Made by a program: the position numbers and the translations under genes. From positions 1,178,001 to 1,242,000 of the forward strand of contig NC_015684.1 of NCBI RefSeq assembly GCF_000218565.1: a stretch of 64,000 nt of DNA, in the 5' to 3' direction. The notes under the pieces were generated by a model that was given only the letters and a program-made list of their open reading frames with translations, had not been told where the DNA came from and searched no databases. Within the stretch, counting starts at the first letter, position 1. Each line of letters opens with the position of its first letter. The stretch comes from Afipia carboxidovorans OM5 (lineage in GTDB: Bacteria; Pseudomonadota; Alphaproteobacteria; Rhizobiales; Xanthobacteraceae). This document shows positions 17,053 to 26,126 of the stretch, piece after piece.

Positions 17053-18648
17053 TCAGAAGCTCGCGACACCGCCATTGCTGCGCGGGTCGCTGCCTCCTTC
17101 AAAGACACCGTTCGGATAGTGAACGATGGCGCCGGCGTGGCCGACGATCTCGTCGAAATTGTCGACCATCTCGACGTCATGGCCGAGCGCTTTGAGCTTG
17201 CGGCAGGTCTCTTCAGGGAAGCGGCCTTCGAGCTTGAGGCTATCGGTGTCTTCGCCCCATGTGCGTCCGAGCAGCCAGCGCGGGGAGGTGATCGCCGCCT
17301 GCACCGTCTGATTATAGACAGCGTAGCGCGTGAACACGGCGGCCTGCGTCTGCGGCTGGCCGTCGCCGCCCATCGTGCCGTAGACCATGACACGACCGTC
17401 GTTCAGCCGCGCCAGTGCGGGGTTGAGCGTGTGGAACGGCTTCTTGTTCGGCGCGAGCGCGTTGATGTGCTGCGGATCGAGCGAGAACGAGCAGCCGCGG
17501 TTCTGCCAGTTGATGCCGGTGTCCGACAGCACGATGCCGCTGCCGTACTCGTGATAGATGCTCTGAATGAACGACACCGCGCGGCCTTCGCCGTCGATCA
17601 CGCCCATCCACACGGTGTCGGCCGGTCCCTTGCCCTGGCCCCACGGCAGCGCCGCCTCCATGTTGACCGCCGAGGTCAACTTGTCGAGGTGCTCAGGCGA
17701 GAGCAGGGACTGCGGATCGATGTCCATGTGGTCGAGGTCGGTGATGTGGCGATCACGGATCATGAATGCCTGCTTGGTCGCCTCCACGACGCAATGGACG
17801 TACTCGGCGCTCTCTGCCGTGAAGCGGTCGATGCCGAGGCGGTCGACAATGCCGAGGATCATCAGCGAGACGAGCCCCTGTGTCGGCGGGGTCAGATTGT
17901 AGATCTGGCCGAGGCTGTGCTTGAGCACGAGCGGCGTGCGGATCTGCGCGCGATACTTCGCGAGATCCTCGGCCGAGATCGGGCTGCCGAGCGCCTTGAG
18001 CTCTTTGGCGATGCTCTCGGCGATGCGGCCGCGATAGAAGCTGTCGAGGCCGTCGTCAGCGAGTGCCTGCAATGTCCGGCCGAGCGGCTCGAAGCGCATC
18101 CGGTCGCCCGGCTGCGGCACCTTGCCGTCGACGAGGAAGGTTTCGGCAAAGCCCGGGATCGGCTTCAACTCGTCGAGCTTCTTGGTGGTCGCGATCATCT
18201 GCGAACGCGAAACTGGAATGCCGTCCTTGGCATAGAAGATTGCGTTTTCCAGAAGCCGGCCGAGCGGCAGCTTGCCGCCCCATTCCTTGCTGAGTTCGAG
18301 CGCCGCCTGCCAGCCGCCGATCGCGCCGGCGATGGTGTTGGCGGAATCCGGCCCGCGTGTCGGAATCTTCTTGTAGCCCTTGGCCGTGTAGTACTCGGTG
18401 GAGACGCTGCTCGCCGCCGGGCCGCAGGCCTCGATGGCGACCACCGGCTTGCCGGGGCAGGAGATCGTCCAGAATCCGTCACCGCCGAAGCTGTTCATGT
18501 GGGGGTAGACCACCGCGATGGTGGATGCCGCCGCGACCATGGCTTCGAGGGCATTGCCGCCCGCCCGCAGAATATCGACGGCGGCTTGTGCTGCCAGGGT
18601 ATGCGGAGCAACGGCCATACCGCGGGTGGAACGAACAGTTTGTAACAT
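17053..18648 (-). CDS. Gamma-glutamyltransferase family protein (Ntn hydrolase)
   Basis: A 531-residue protein of the GGT fold, which self-cleaves to expose a threonine nucleophile. T345 in ADTVWMGVID aligns with that threonine. Other family blocks are AGGNALEAMVAA (about 29-40), the NLTPPTQGLVSL substrate loop (about 251-262) and GGDGQPQTQAAVF near 445. No signal peptide is visible, so it is probably cytoplasmic, unlike classical periplasmic Ggt. That and the nearby transporters suggest amide hydrolysis in a catabolic pathway; the substrate is unknown. The MFS gene ends upstream, 65 bases away, on the same strand. Confidence 0.88.
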   Translation of the reverse strand: MLQTVRSTRGMAVAPHTLAAQAAVDILRAGGNALEAMVAAASTIAVVYPHMNSFGGDGFWTISCPGKPVVAIEACGPAASSVSTEYYTAKGYKKIPTRGPDSANTIAGAIGGWQAALELSKEWGGKLPLGRLLENAIFYAKDGIPVSRSQMIATTKKLDELKPIPGFAETFLVDGKVPQPGDRMRFEPLGRTLQALADDGLDSFYRGRIAESIAKELKALGSPISAEDLAKYRAQIRTPLVLKHSLGQIYNLTPPTQGLVSLMILGIVDRLGIDRFTAESAEYVHCVVEATKQAFMIRDRHITDLDHMDIDPQSLLSPEHLDKLTSAVNMEAALPWGQGKGPADTVWMGVIDGEGRAVSFIQSIYHEYGSGIVLSDTGINWQNRGCSFSLDPQHINALAPNKKPFHTLNPALARLNDGRVMVYGTMGGDGQPQTQAAVFTRYAVYNQTVQAAITSPRWLLGRTWGEDTDSLKLEGRFPEETCRKLKALGHDVEMVDNFDEIVGHAGAIVHYPNGVFEGGSDPRSNGGVASF

Positions 18649-18679
18649 CTTTCGACCTGATCTGTTGTGCGTGGAAAGA

Positions 18680-18704
18680 GCCGGGGCGCGCCGAGCGCCC
18701 CGGC
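18680..18704. terminator. Hairpin between the MFS gene and the ggt-like gene
   Basis: GCCGGGGCGC (18680-18689) pairs perfectly with GCGCCCCGGC (18695-18704) around the loop GCCGA. No T-run follows on the minus strand, so it could attenuate readthrough or stabilise the upstream message rather than end transcription. Confidence 0.5.
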
Positions 18705-18713
18705 TGATGATCG

Positions 18714-20009
18714 TTAGGCAGTCGCGAGCGCCGCCATCTGCTGCGCATTGCGGGCCCGATGGTTGGCGCGCATCCGCTTCAGCACGAAGAACGCAAGGAA
18801 CGCCGTTGCCAGGTCCATCGTGATCGCAACGCCGAACACCACGTGCCAGGACAGCGTCATCTGATGCAGCAGCGCCGCGAGCGGGCCGCCGAGGATCGCG
18901 CCGATACCCTGTGCAATATACAGGAAACCATAGTTCGTGGTGGCGTGCTTGGTGCCGAACGTATCCGTCAGCGTCGAGGGGAACAGCGAGAAGATTTCAC
19001 CCCAGCCGAAGAACACGACGCCCGACAGCAGCACGAAGGCCAACGGATTGTGGGCATAGAGCAGCCAGATCGTCATCGCAATGCCCTCAAGGCCGAAGGC
19101 AATGGTCATGGTGTTCTCGCGGCCGATCCGGTCGGACACCCAGCCGAAGAACGGACGGGTGAGACCGTTGGTGATGCGGTCGATGGTCAGCGCGAGCGGC
19201 AGGGCGGCGAGGCCGAAGACGAGCGCGTCCTTGACGCCGAAGTCCTTGGCGAAGGCGCCCATCTGCGAGATCACCATCAGGCCCGAGGTGGACATCATGG
19301 TCATCATCACGAACAGCAAATAGAAGATCGGGCTGCGCAGCATTTCCCGCGGCGTGTAGTTGCGGGTTTCCTGCACGAGGCCGCGCTCTTCCGCATCGGC
19401 CGCGACGTGAGCGACGGCAGTGGACGGACGGCGGGTGCCGAGAGCCGCAAGGATGCCGACGACGCCGATGATGACGCCGAAGGTCATGAGCGTGCTCGAC
19501 AGGCCGCTCGTCTTCAGGCTCGTTGAGATCGGCAGCGTGGTGAGGATCGCACCGAAGCCGTAGCCCGCAGCGACGAGGCCGGTCGCAAGACCGCGCTTGT
19601 CCGGGAACCACTGCACCATCATGCCGACAACGCCGACATAGATGATGCCGGTACCGATGCCGCCGAGAAGACCATAGGTGAGGTAGAGGCCCATCAGGCT
19701 CTCAACCTGTGCGGCGAGCACCCAGCTCAGGCCGGTCAGCGCTGCGCCGAACGACAGCAGAAGGCGAGGGCCGAAGCGGTCGACGAGATATCCCTGAGCG
19801 GGCGACAGGAAGGTCTGCAGCACGATCAGCAGTGAGAAGGTCACCTGAATTTCTGCGAGCGGCACCCGCAGTTTTTCCGTCAGAGGGCCGGTGAACAGCG
19901 CCCAGACGTATTGTGGGCTGGAGATCGCCATCATGGCGATCATGCCGAGAATAAGTTGGAACCATCGCGTCGATGGCGACGCCCCGTTTGGTGCAGTTGT
20001 GGTCGTCAT
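18714..20009 (-). CDS. OFA-family MFS transporter (oxalate/formate antiporter type)
   Basis: A 431-residue major facilitator with twelve predicted membrane segments. GYLVDRFGPRLLLSFGA is the loop 2-3 motif, and YGLLGGIGTGIIYVGVVGMMVQWFPDKRGLATGL (about 108-142) is the family block of OFA transporters such as OxlT. Such proteins exchange small carboxylates; the true substrate is not readable. I chose the ATG at 20009 (GGGAGCG upstream). A frame to 20045 adds 12 unlikely residues. The ggt-like gene follows downstream and a divergent GntR gene lies upstream, probably controlling it. Confidence 0.85.
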   Translation of the reverse strand: MTTTTAPNGASPSTRWFQLILGMIAMMAISSPQYVWALFTGPLTEKLRVPLAEIQVTFSLLIVLQTFLSPAQGYLVDRFGPRLLLSFGAALTGLSWVLAAQVESLMGLYLTYGLLGGIGTGIIYVGVVGMMVQWFPDKRGLATGLVAAGYGFGAILTTLPISTSLKTSGLSSTLMTFGVIIGVVGILAALGTRRPSTAVAHVAADAEERGLVQETRNYTPREMLRSPIFYLLFVMMTMMSTSGLMVISQMGAFAKDFGVKDALVFGLAALPLALTIDRITNGLTRPFFGWVSDRIGRENTMTIAFGLEGIAMTIWLLYAHNPLAFVLLSGVVFFGWGEIFSLFPSTLTDTFGTKHATTNYGFLYIAQGIGAILGGPLAALLHQMTLSWHVVFGVAITMDLATAFLAFFVLKRMRANHRARNAQQMAALATA

Positions 20010-20450
20010 TTTGCTTCGCTCCCTATGTTGTGACTGTCGGCCCATTTTCTGGTGCCTTGTTTTTCACTGAGATATCTCTACCATGTCAGTTGTATTTGAA
20101 CTTTGTCGGAGGCTGCAAGCGGTATTTGAGTCTGGCGACAAGGGAGCGGTGGAGAGTAGGTCAGCGATCCTGCCGTAGATTTCCGGACTCAGATCGCAGA
20201 ATCGGATGGTCGCGCATGGCGGACGCCGTGCCCTTCAGATACCGATCCGATGTGATTTATCGCCGCGATTCGCTCGTGGCTCTTGCGCTAGGGGCTCGTT
20301 GTTCGAGCTCTTCCGGCTTCACGGCCGCAACACGATGTCTTTTTGTCGCAGGGGCGACGTTTCGTTATCCTCCACTGGGCGGGCTTGCATTCAGCATTCC
20401 CGCCTGCTTTTTCACACCTTGCAATGACACCTGCGTTTACAATGCGCACC
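20010..20450. other. 441-base divergent region between the MFS and GntR genes
   Basis: Open frames on the plus strand here (from 19973 and 20206) lack coding character and ribosome-binding sites. The region should hold both promoters. A perfect 10-bp palindrome GAGATATCTC is at 20069-20078, about 60 bases upstream of the MFS start, a plausible GntR operator. This is inference. Confidence 0.4.
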
Positions 20451-21131
20451 ATGACGCTACCTGAAGTTGACGAAGTCCATGACGATGAGCCGCAGTCGCG
20501 TACGGCCTATCGCCTGATCGAGGCGATGATCGTGACGCACGAGCTGCCGCCTGGCTCGCGCATTTCCGAAGCGTCGTTGAGTGCCAAGCTCGGCATTGGT
20601 CGCACGCCGATCCGCGAAGCGCTGCAGCGGCTGTCGTTCGAGGGGACGGTCAGGATCGTGCCGCGCTCGGGCGCTTTCGTCTCCGAAATCGATCTCGTCG
20701 ATCAGCTCGCGATGATCGAAGTTCGTAAGGGCATCGAGAACGTGCTGGCGGGACGTGCCGCGCGCTTTGCAGGCGAGCCCGAACGCAAGCGCTTTCGCGA
20801 ACTGGCGGCAATGTTCGAGCGGTCGGCTGCCGCCAATGATGGCCACATCTTTGTCGAGGCGGACCGCGAGTTCAACTCGCTGATCGTGACGACCGCGCGC
20901 AACAAATATGCCGCGCAGGCGATCTCCCCGATCGAGGCGCAGACGCGGCGGTTCTGGTACGTGCATTTCAAACAGTTCGGCGACCTGCAGCGGGTCTGCG
21001 CGCTGCATGCCTTCGTGGCGCGGCGGATCGCGGAGAACGACGAGGCGGGCGCGCGCGAAGGCTCCGACCGCATCGTCGATTACGCCGAGGAATACACCCG
21101 CAAGACGCTGATGTTCTTCGGCATGGGCTAG
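20451..21131 (+). CDS. GntR family transcriptional regulator (FadR/FCD type)
   Basis: The product has 226 residues from the ATG at 20451. The winged-helix domain is at about residues 15-80, with the recognition helix in SEASLSAKLGIGRTPIREALQRL. An all-helical FCD effector domain follows (about 90-215), with a metal-ligand-like pattern (D-x3-H and later histidines around ALHAFVARRIAENDEAGAR). FCD proteins usually sense organic acids. The divergent OFA transporter suggests local control of carboxylate uptake. No clear ribosome-binding site selects among ATG codons at 20424, 20442 and 20451. Confidence 0.87.
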   Translation: MTLPEVDEVHDDEPQSRTAYRLIEAMIVTHELPPGSRISEASLSAKLGIGRTPIREALQRLSFEGTVRIVPRSGAFVSEIDLVDQLAMIEVRKGIENVLAGRAARFAGEPERKRFRELAAMFERSAAANDGHIFVEADREFNSLIVTTARNKYAAQAISPIEAQTRRFWYVHFKQFGDLQRVCALHAFVARRIAENDEAGAREGSDRIVDYAEEYTRKTLMFFGMG

Positions 21132-21181
21132 GCGTTTTCAAGCAGCGGCTGACGGCCTGCTGCTTCTCCAGCATTCTCTTT

Positions 21182-22390
21182 TTATGAAGACCGCGCCCGA
21201 CGCTTCATCAGGCGTGCGACGCCGAGGCAGATCAGCGCGACCGCGACCGGCGGAAACACCACGGCGTTGACGATGGTCCAGCCGAAATCAGCGAGCAGTT
21301 GGCCGGAGGCGAACGAGCCGATCGCCATCATGCCGAACACCAGGAAGTCGTTGAAGGCCTGCACCTTGTTGCGCTCCTCGGGCCGATGGGCTTCCACTAC
21401 CAGCGCGGAGGCGCCGATAAAGCCGAAATTCCAACCGAACCCGAGCACGATCAGCATCACCCAGAAGTGCATCGGCGTGATGCCGGACATGCCGATCGCT
21501 GCGGCGGTCGCCTCGAGCGCGAGGCCAATCGCAACGATCACCGGTGCGCCGAAGCGCGCAATCAGCGAGCCCGTGAAGAAGCTCGGGCCATACATCGCCA
21601 CGATGTGCCACTGAATGCCGAAGTTGGAATCGCTGATCGGCAGCCCGCAGATTTGCATCGCGAGCGGTGCCGAGGTCATCACCAGATTCATCATGGCGTA
21701 GGCGACGGTGCCGCACAGCGCCGCCGCGATGAAGCTGCTCTGACCGATGATCTGATAAAGCGGCCGCCCGCGATACAAGTCGGTTGCGGCGGGTTTCGGC
21801 GCATCCACCGTGGAGAGCACTGCCATCGCCACCAGCGCGACGATCGCCTGCACGACGAAGCTTGCCGCGAACAGATGTGGTGGCCAGTAATCCATCGTCC
21901 ACTGCACGAGTTGCGGACCAAGCACGCCTGCAAAGATGCCGCCCGCCAGCACCCACGAGATCGCCTTGGGCCGGAATCCCTCGCTTGCGCGATCGGCTGC
22001 GGCAAAGCGATAGGTTTGCGAAACCGCGCCGTAGAGGCCGCCGCAGAAGGTTGCGAGGCAGAACAGCGGGAACGAGCTCCAGATGATGGCGATCGCGGCG
22101 AGAAGGCCGCACAGTGCGCCACAGCCGGAGCCGATCAGGAATGCGGTGCGGCGACCGTAGGTCCGCGAAATCCACCCGGTGGGCAGCGTGCCGGCGGCGA
22201 TCCCGACGACGTAGACCGATAGCGGCAGCGTTGCGAGCGACAGGCTTGGCGCGATTGCGGCGCCGACGATCGAGCCGGTCGCGAAAATCACCGCGGTGTT
22301 GGCGCCGGTCAGCGCCTGGGCGACGGCAAGTCGCCCCGCCATATCGCGGGCTTTCCGGTCGTCACTGGTATCGAGAGCGAAGGCGGTCAT
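21182..22390 (-). CDS. Major facilitator superfamily transporter
   Basis: A 402-residue twelve-span MFS permease. The loop 2-3 motif appears as GWISRTYGRRTAFLIGSG (about 77-94), and the central loop is short. It resembles the YcaD/NNP-neutral drug or metabolite exporters of alphaproteobacteria, but no substrate family can be assigned. I used the ATG at 22390 (MTAFALDTS); the frame can start at a TTG at 22408. It is convergent with the GntR gene, with about 50 bases between the stops. Confidence 0.83.
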   Translation of the reverse strand: MTAFALDTSDDRKARDMAGRLAVAQALTGANTAVIFATGSIVGAAIAPSLSLATLPLSVYVVGIAAGTLPTGWISRTYGRRTAFLIGSGCGALCGLLAAIAIIWSSFPLFCLATFCGGLYGAVSQTYRFAAADRASEGFRPKAISWVLAGGIFAGVLGPQLVQWTMDYWPPHLFAASFVVQAIVALVAMAVLSTVDAPKPAATDLYRGRPLYQIIGQSSFIAAALCGTVAYAMMNLVMTSAPLAMQICGLPISDSNFGIQWHIVAMYGPSFFTGSLIARFGAPVIVAIGLALEATAAAIGMSGITPMHFWVMLIVLGFGWNFGFIGASALVVEAHRPEERNKVQAFNDFLVFGMMAIGSFASGQLLADFGWTIVNAVVFPPVAVALICLGVARLMKRRARSS

Positions 22391-22515
22391 GATGGTCCCG
22401 GCGCGCAAGAGAAAATCTCTCTCGCATGCCGGGGTGAAATGGAAAAGCCTTCTCCCGGTTGCGAAGACCCCCTATGCATTTTCGCACGTGAGTCGCATGG
22501 CGCGAGGGAAATGGC

Positions 22516-23298
22516 TCAGACGAAGATCCCGCCGGAAACTTCGATGCGCTGGCCGTTGATCCAGCGGTTGTCCTCCGACAGCAGCGACGCGATCATCGGC
22601 CCGATATCGTCCGGCAACCCGGCGCGGCCGAGCGGGGTGGCGCTCGCGACCTGCTGGTTCGCTTCGGCATCGTCGCGGACGCGGCCGCCGCCGAAATCGG
22701 TCTCGATGGCGCCGGGCGCCACCGTATTGACGGCGATGCGGCGTGGCCCCAGTTCCCGCGCGAGATAATGCGTCAGCACTTCGATGGCGCCCTTCGCTGC
22801 GGCATAGGCGGAAAAGCCCGGCAGGCTGAAACGGGTGAGGCCGCTCGAGAGGTTCACGATGCGTCCGCCGTCCGCGATCAGCGGCAGCAGCGTCTGGGTC
22901 AGGAAGTACACGCCCTTGACGTGGATATTCATCAGGCGGTCGAAATCGGCCTCGGTGGTTTCCGCAAACGGCTTGTAGATACCGATGCCGGCATTGTTGA
23001 CGAGGTAATCGAACTGCGCCGCACTCCATGTGTTGTGAAGCGTTGTCTTCAGGCGCGTGGCGAAATCGGCGAAGCTGCCGGTTGCGCCGGTGTCGAGTTG
23101 CAGCGCCGCCGCCTTGCGTCCGAGCGCCTTGATGTCGGCGACGGTGGCGTCGGCTTCCGCGTGATTGGAATGATAGGTGATGATGACGTCGATGCCCTTG
23201 CGGGCAAGGCTGAGCGCGGTGTTGCGGCCGAGGCCGCGGCTGCCGCCCGTCACAAGAGCGATCTTCGCTTTTGAATTTCCGTTGTTCTCTGCGGCCAT
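22516..23298 (-). CDS. Short-chain dehydrogenase/reductase
   Basis: A 260-residue classical SDR. The cofactor motif TGGSRGLG is near residues 18-25, NNAG near 100, and the catalytic tetrad has Ser in NLSSG and Tyr/Lys in YAAAK. Following the first beta strand, an Asn/His-rich loop (TYHSNHAEAD) suggests NADP preference. The start at 23298 has AGGAGAC upstream; an 84-base longer frame is rejected. The substrate is unknown. It lies between the MFS and the uracil-DNA glycosylase genes on the same strand. Confidence 0.92.
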   Translation of the reverse strand: MAAENNGNSKAKIALVTGGSRGLGRNTALSLARKGIDVIITYHSNHAEADATVADIKALGRKAAALQLDTGATGSFADFATRLKTTLHNTWSAAQFDYLVNNAGIGIYKPFAETTEADFDRLMNIHVKGVYFLTQTLLPLIADGGRIVNLSSGLTRFSLPGFSAYAAAKGAIEVLTHYLARELGPRRIAVNTVAPGAIETDFGGGRVRDDAEANQQVASATPLGRAGLPDDIGPMIASLLSEDNRWINGQRIEVSGGIFV

Positions 23299-23378
23299 GG
23301 GAGTCTCCTGAGGCGAAACGGATGTGCTGCCCCCGGCGTGATGTCGAGGGGTTGCGTGCGAGCGCGTGTGTGCGTGCG

Positions 23379-24206
23379 TCACGCGCTCTCACGCGGCGGC
23401 AACGCTGCAAGCGCGCGGCGGATCATGCGCAAATCTTTCCATGTCATGCGCTTGTAGATCGGTTGGCGCAGCAGGTAGGCGGGGTGGAAAGTCGCCATCG
23501 CGCGGATCATGCGCGTGCCGGTGTTGTAGTCGAACCAGCGCCCGCGGCTTTTCACGATGCCGTCCTTGAGTTCGAGCACGGCCTGTGAGGATGGCTTGCC
23601 GAGACAGACAAGAACATCCGGGTCGACGAGTTCGATCTGCCGTCTGATGAACGGCAGGCACATCTGCGTCTCATGCGGCGACGGCTCGCGGTTGCCGGGC
23701 GGGCGCCAGGGGATGACGTTCGCGATATAGGCGCTGGTGCGGTCGAGCCCGATCGAGGCGAGCATCAGATCGAGAAGCTTGCCCGAGCGGCCGATGAAAG
23801 GAATGCCCTGCAGGTCTTCGTCGCGGCCCGGCGCTTCGCCGACGAACATGACGCGCGCCTGCGGATTGCCATCACCGAAAACCAATCTGGTCGCTGTCAT
23901 CTTCAATGCACAGCCGTCGAAGACTTCGAGCAGGCCGCGCAACTCATCCAGGGTCTTCGCTTGCGGGGCGAGTTCGCGCGCGGATTCGATGGCGACGTCT
24001 GGCGCGGGCGCGACGTCGGTGCGCGGTACGGGAAGAGGGGCCGGCCGTTCCCTGACGGGCGTCGCGCGCATCGGTGCGGGCTCCGCTTCTGTCTCCGACA
24101 GGCGATTGACGGGCTCTTCTGCGAGCGCGCAATCGACGCCGGCTTCCAGATAGAAAGCCAGCAGTTCGTGCTGTGTAGGCGGGCGCTCGGACATCATGGT
24201 GGTCAT
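23379..24206 (-). CDS. Family-4-like uracil-DNA glycosylase
   Basis: A 275-residue protein with the UDG-superfamily block FVGEAPGRDEDLQGIPFIGRSG (split here by residues 121-142) and the C-terminal HPAYLLR (H241). Residues 40-80 form a Pro/Arg/Glu-rich linker. The enzyme removes uracil from DNA. Unusually, of the four cysteines that hold a [4Fe-4S] cluster in classical family 4, only C99 and C183 are in place: K102 stands where the second would be and W167 where KCRPPGNR normally has Cys. A cluster is therefore doubtful. Alternative start: ATG at 24194. Confidence 0.85.
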   Translation of the reverse strand: MTTMMSERPPTQHELLAFYLEAGVDCALAEEPVNRLSETEAEPAPMRATPVRERPAPLPVPRTDVAPAPDVAIESARELAPQAKTLDELRGLLEVFDGCALKMTATRLVFGDGNPQARVMFVGEAPGRDEDLQGIPFIGRSGKLLDLMLASIGLDRTSAYIANVIPWRPPGNREPSPHETQMCLPFIRRQIELVDPDVLVCLGKPSSQAVLELKDGIVKSRGRWFDYNTGTRMIRAMATFHPAYLLRQPIYKRMTWKDLRMIRRALAALPPRESA

Positions 24207-24377
24207 TCTAAAGCGTCCCGGCCGGGAATGAGAGTCCCGATTTGCATCCTATCGCATTCGCATTGAGCCCTGCCATCCCGCACGGCTGCAATGAATTTCG
24301 GATGGCTTGCCGCCTCAGGAAAAATCGTCAACAACGTGTGATCTTTTAATCCCGCCTGCCATCCGCCGAGTCCCGAC

Positions 24378-26051
24378 ATGAACGACGAGTTGCAGTCCCA
24401 CGAAGCCGAGCCCCGTGAGTCCATGGAGTTCGATGTCGTCATTGTGGGAGCAGGCCCCGCGGGGCTCTCTGCCGCGATTCGCCTGAAGCAGATCGAGCCC
24501 GAGCTCAGCGTGGTGGTGATCGAGAAGGGCTCCGAGGTCGGCGCGCATATTCTGTCGGGTGCGGTAATCGATCCGGCCTCGCTCGACGATCTCCTTCCCG
24601 AATGGCGCGAGGAGGATAACTGCCCGCTCAAGACCCGCGTCACCGAGGATCAGTTTTACTGGATGACCGGCGGCGGGGCGGTGAAGCTACCGAATGTCTT
24701 TATGCCGCCGCTGATGAACAACCATCATTGCTACATCGGCTCGCTTGGCGATCTATGCCGCTGGCTCGGTGCGCGTGCCGAGGCGCTCGGCGTCGAGATC
24801 TATCCGGGCTTCGCCGGGGCGGAGATCGTGTATGGCGAGGCGGGTGAGGTGCGCGGCGTTGCGACAGGCGATATGGGCGTTGCGCGCGACGGCTCGCACA
24901 AGGCGTCTTTCACGCGCGGCATGGAATTGCTCGGCAAGTATACGCTGTTCGCCGAGGGTGCGCGCGGCAGCCTGACGAAGCAGTTGATCGCGCATTACAG
25001 CCTTGCGCAGGATCGTGAGCCGCCGAAATTCGGAATCGGGCTCAAGGAAGTCTGGCAGATTGACAAGGCGAAGCATCAAGCGGGCCTTGTCCGCCATTCG
25101 TTCGGCTGGCCGCTCGATAGCAAAACCGGTGGCGGCTCGTTCCTCTATCACTACGGCGAGGACCTCGTTTCCATCGGTTTCGTAGTGCATCTCAATTACG
25201 ATGATCCTTATCTGTCACCGTTCGAGGAATTCCAGCGCTTCAAGACCCACGCTTCGGTTGCACCGATGTTGGAAGGCGGCAAGCGGTTGTCCTACGGCGC
25301 GCGCGCGATCACCGAGGGCGGCTATCAGTCGGTGCCGAAGCTGTCGTTTCCGGGCGGCGCGCTGATCGGCTGTGCCGCTGGTTTCGTCAACGTGCCGCGC
25401 ATCAAAGGTGTTCACAACGCGATGCGCAGCGGCATGATCGCCGCGCGTCATGTCGTGGAGGCGCTCGCCGACGGGCGCGCCAACGATGAGCTTGCGGCTT
25501 ATGAAGAGGGCTGGCGGTTATCCTCGGTCGGGCGCGACCTCTATCGCGTGCGCAACGTCAAGCCGTTGTGGTCGCGATACGGCACGGTGCTCGGCGTGGC
25601 GCTCGGCGGTCTCGACATGTGGATGCAGACGCTGCTCGGCCTGTCTCTGTTCGGCACGCTGGGTCACGGAAAGCCCGACAGTGCCACGTTGCGGCCCGCG
25701 AGCGCCTGCAAGCTTCGCCCCGTGCAGAAGCCGGATGGCAAGCTCACCTTCGATCGGCTGTCGTCGGTGTTTCTCTCGAACACCAATCACGAGGAGGATC
25801 AGCCGATCCACCTCAAGGTGCGCGACATGGCGCTGCAGAAATCGTCCGAGCACGATGTCTTCGCCGGGCCATCGAACCGCTATTGTCCGGCGGGCGTCTA
25901 TGAATGGCTCGATGAGCCGGACGGTCCCCGTTTTCAGATCAACGCGCAGAACTGCGTTCACTGCAAAACCTGCGACATCAAGGACCCGAACGAAAATATC
26001 GTGTGGGTGCCGCCGGAAGGTGGCGGCGGTCCGAACTATCAGGGCATGTGA
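24378..26051 (+). CDS. Electron transfer flavoprotein-ubiquinone oxidoreductase
   Basis: The 557-residue ETF-QO passes electrons from ETF, and so from acyl-CoA dehydrogenases, to ubiquinone at the membrane. The FAD-binding GxGxxG motif VGAGPAGLSAAI is at about residues 23-34. The [4Fe-4S] ligands are C503 and C526, C529, C532 (NCVHCKTCDIKDP). The quinone-binding region and a conserved C-terminus PEGGGGPNYQGM are present. A glutaryl-CoA dehydrogenase gene, a likely electron source through ETF, starts at 63509. It is divergent from the uracil-DNA glycosylase gene. Confidence 0.96.
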   Translation: MNDELQSHEAEPRESMEFDVVIVGAGPAGLSAAIRLKQIEPELSVVVIEKGSEVGAHILSGAVIDPASLDDLLPEWREEDNCPLKTRVTEDQFYWMTGGGAVKLPNVFMPPLMNNHHCYIGSLGDLCRWLGARAEALGVEIYPGFAGAEIVYGEAGEVRGVATGDMGVARDGSHKASFTRGMELLGKYTLFAEGARGSLTKQLIAHYSLAQDREPPKFGIGLKEVWQIDKAKHQAGLVRHSFGWPLDSKTGGGSFLYHYGEDLVSIGFVVHLNYDDPYLSPFEEFQRFKTHASVAPMLEGGKRLSYGARAITEGGYQSVPKLSFPGGALIGCAAGFVNVPRIKGVHNAMRSGMIAARHVVEALADGRANDELAAYEEGWRLSSVGRDLYRVRNVKPLWSRYGTVLGVALGGLDMWMQTLLGLSLFGTLGHGKPDSATLRPASACKLRPVQKPDGKLTFDRLSSVFLSNTNHEEDQPIHLKVRDMALQKSSEHDVFAGPSNRYCPAGVYEWLDEPDGPRFQINAQNCVHCKTCDIKDPNENIVWVPPEGGGGPNYQGM

Positions 26052-26126
26052 GAGGCGCGCGGTGAGAGCCTTGATAAGGACAGCCTCGATCAGGAAAGCC
26101 TCCGTGAAAGCTTTGGGGGAGGCCCG

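Noticed and set aside
17119..18645. 508-codon plus-strand frame opposite the GGT-like gene
   Set aside because: His/Arg/Asp-rich translation with no motif; the minus strand has the full GGT family pattern.
19973..20464. Plus-strand frame of 163 codons before the GntR gene
   Set aside because: It starts inside the divergent MFS gene, has no ribosome-binding site and reads across both promoters.
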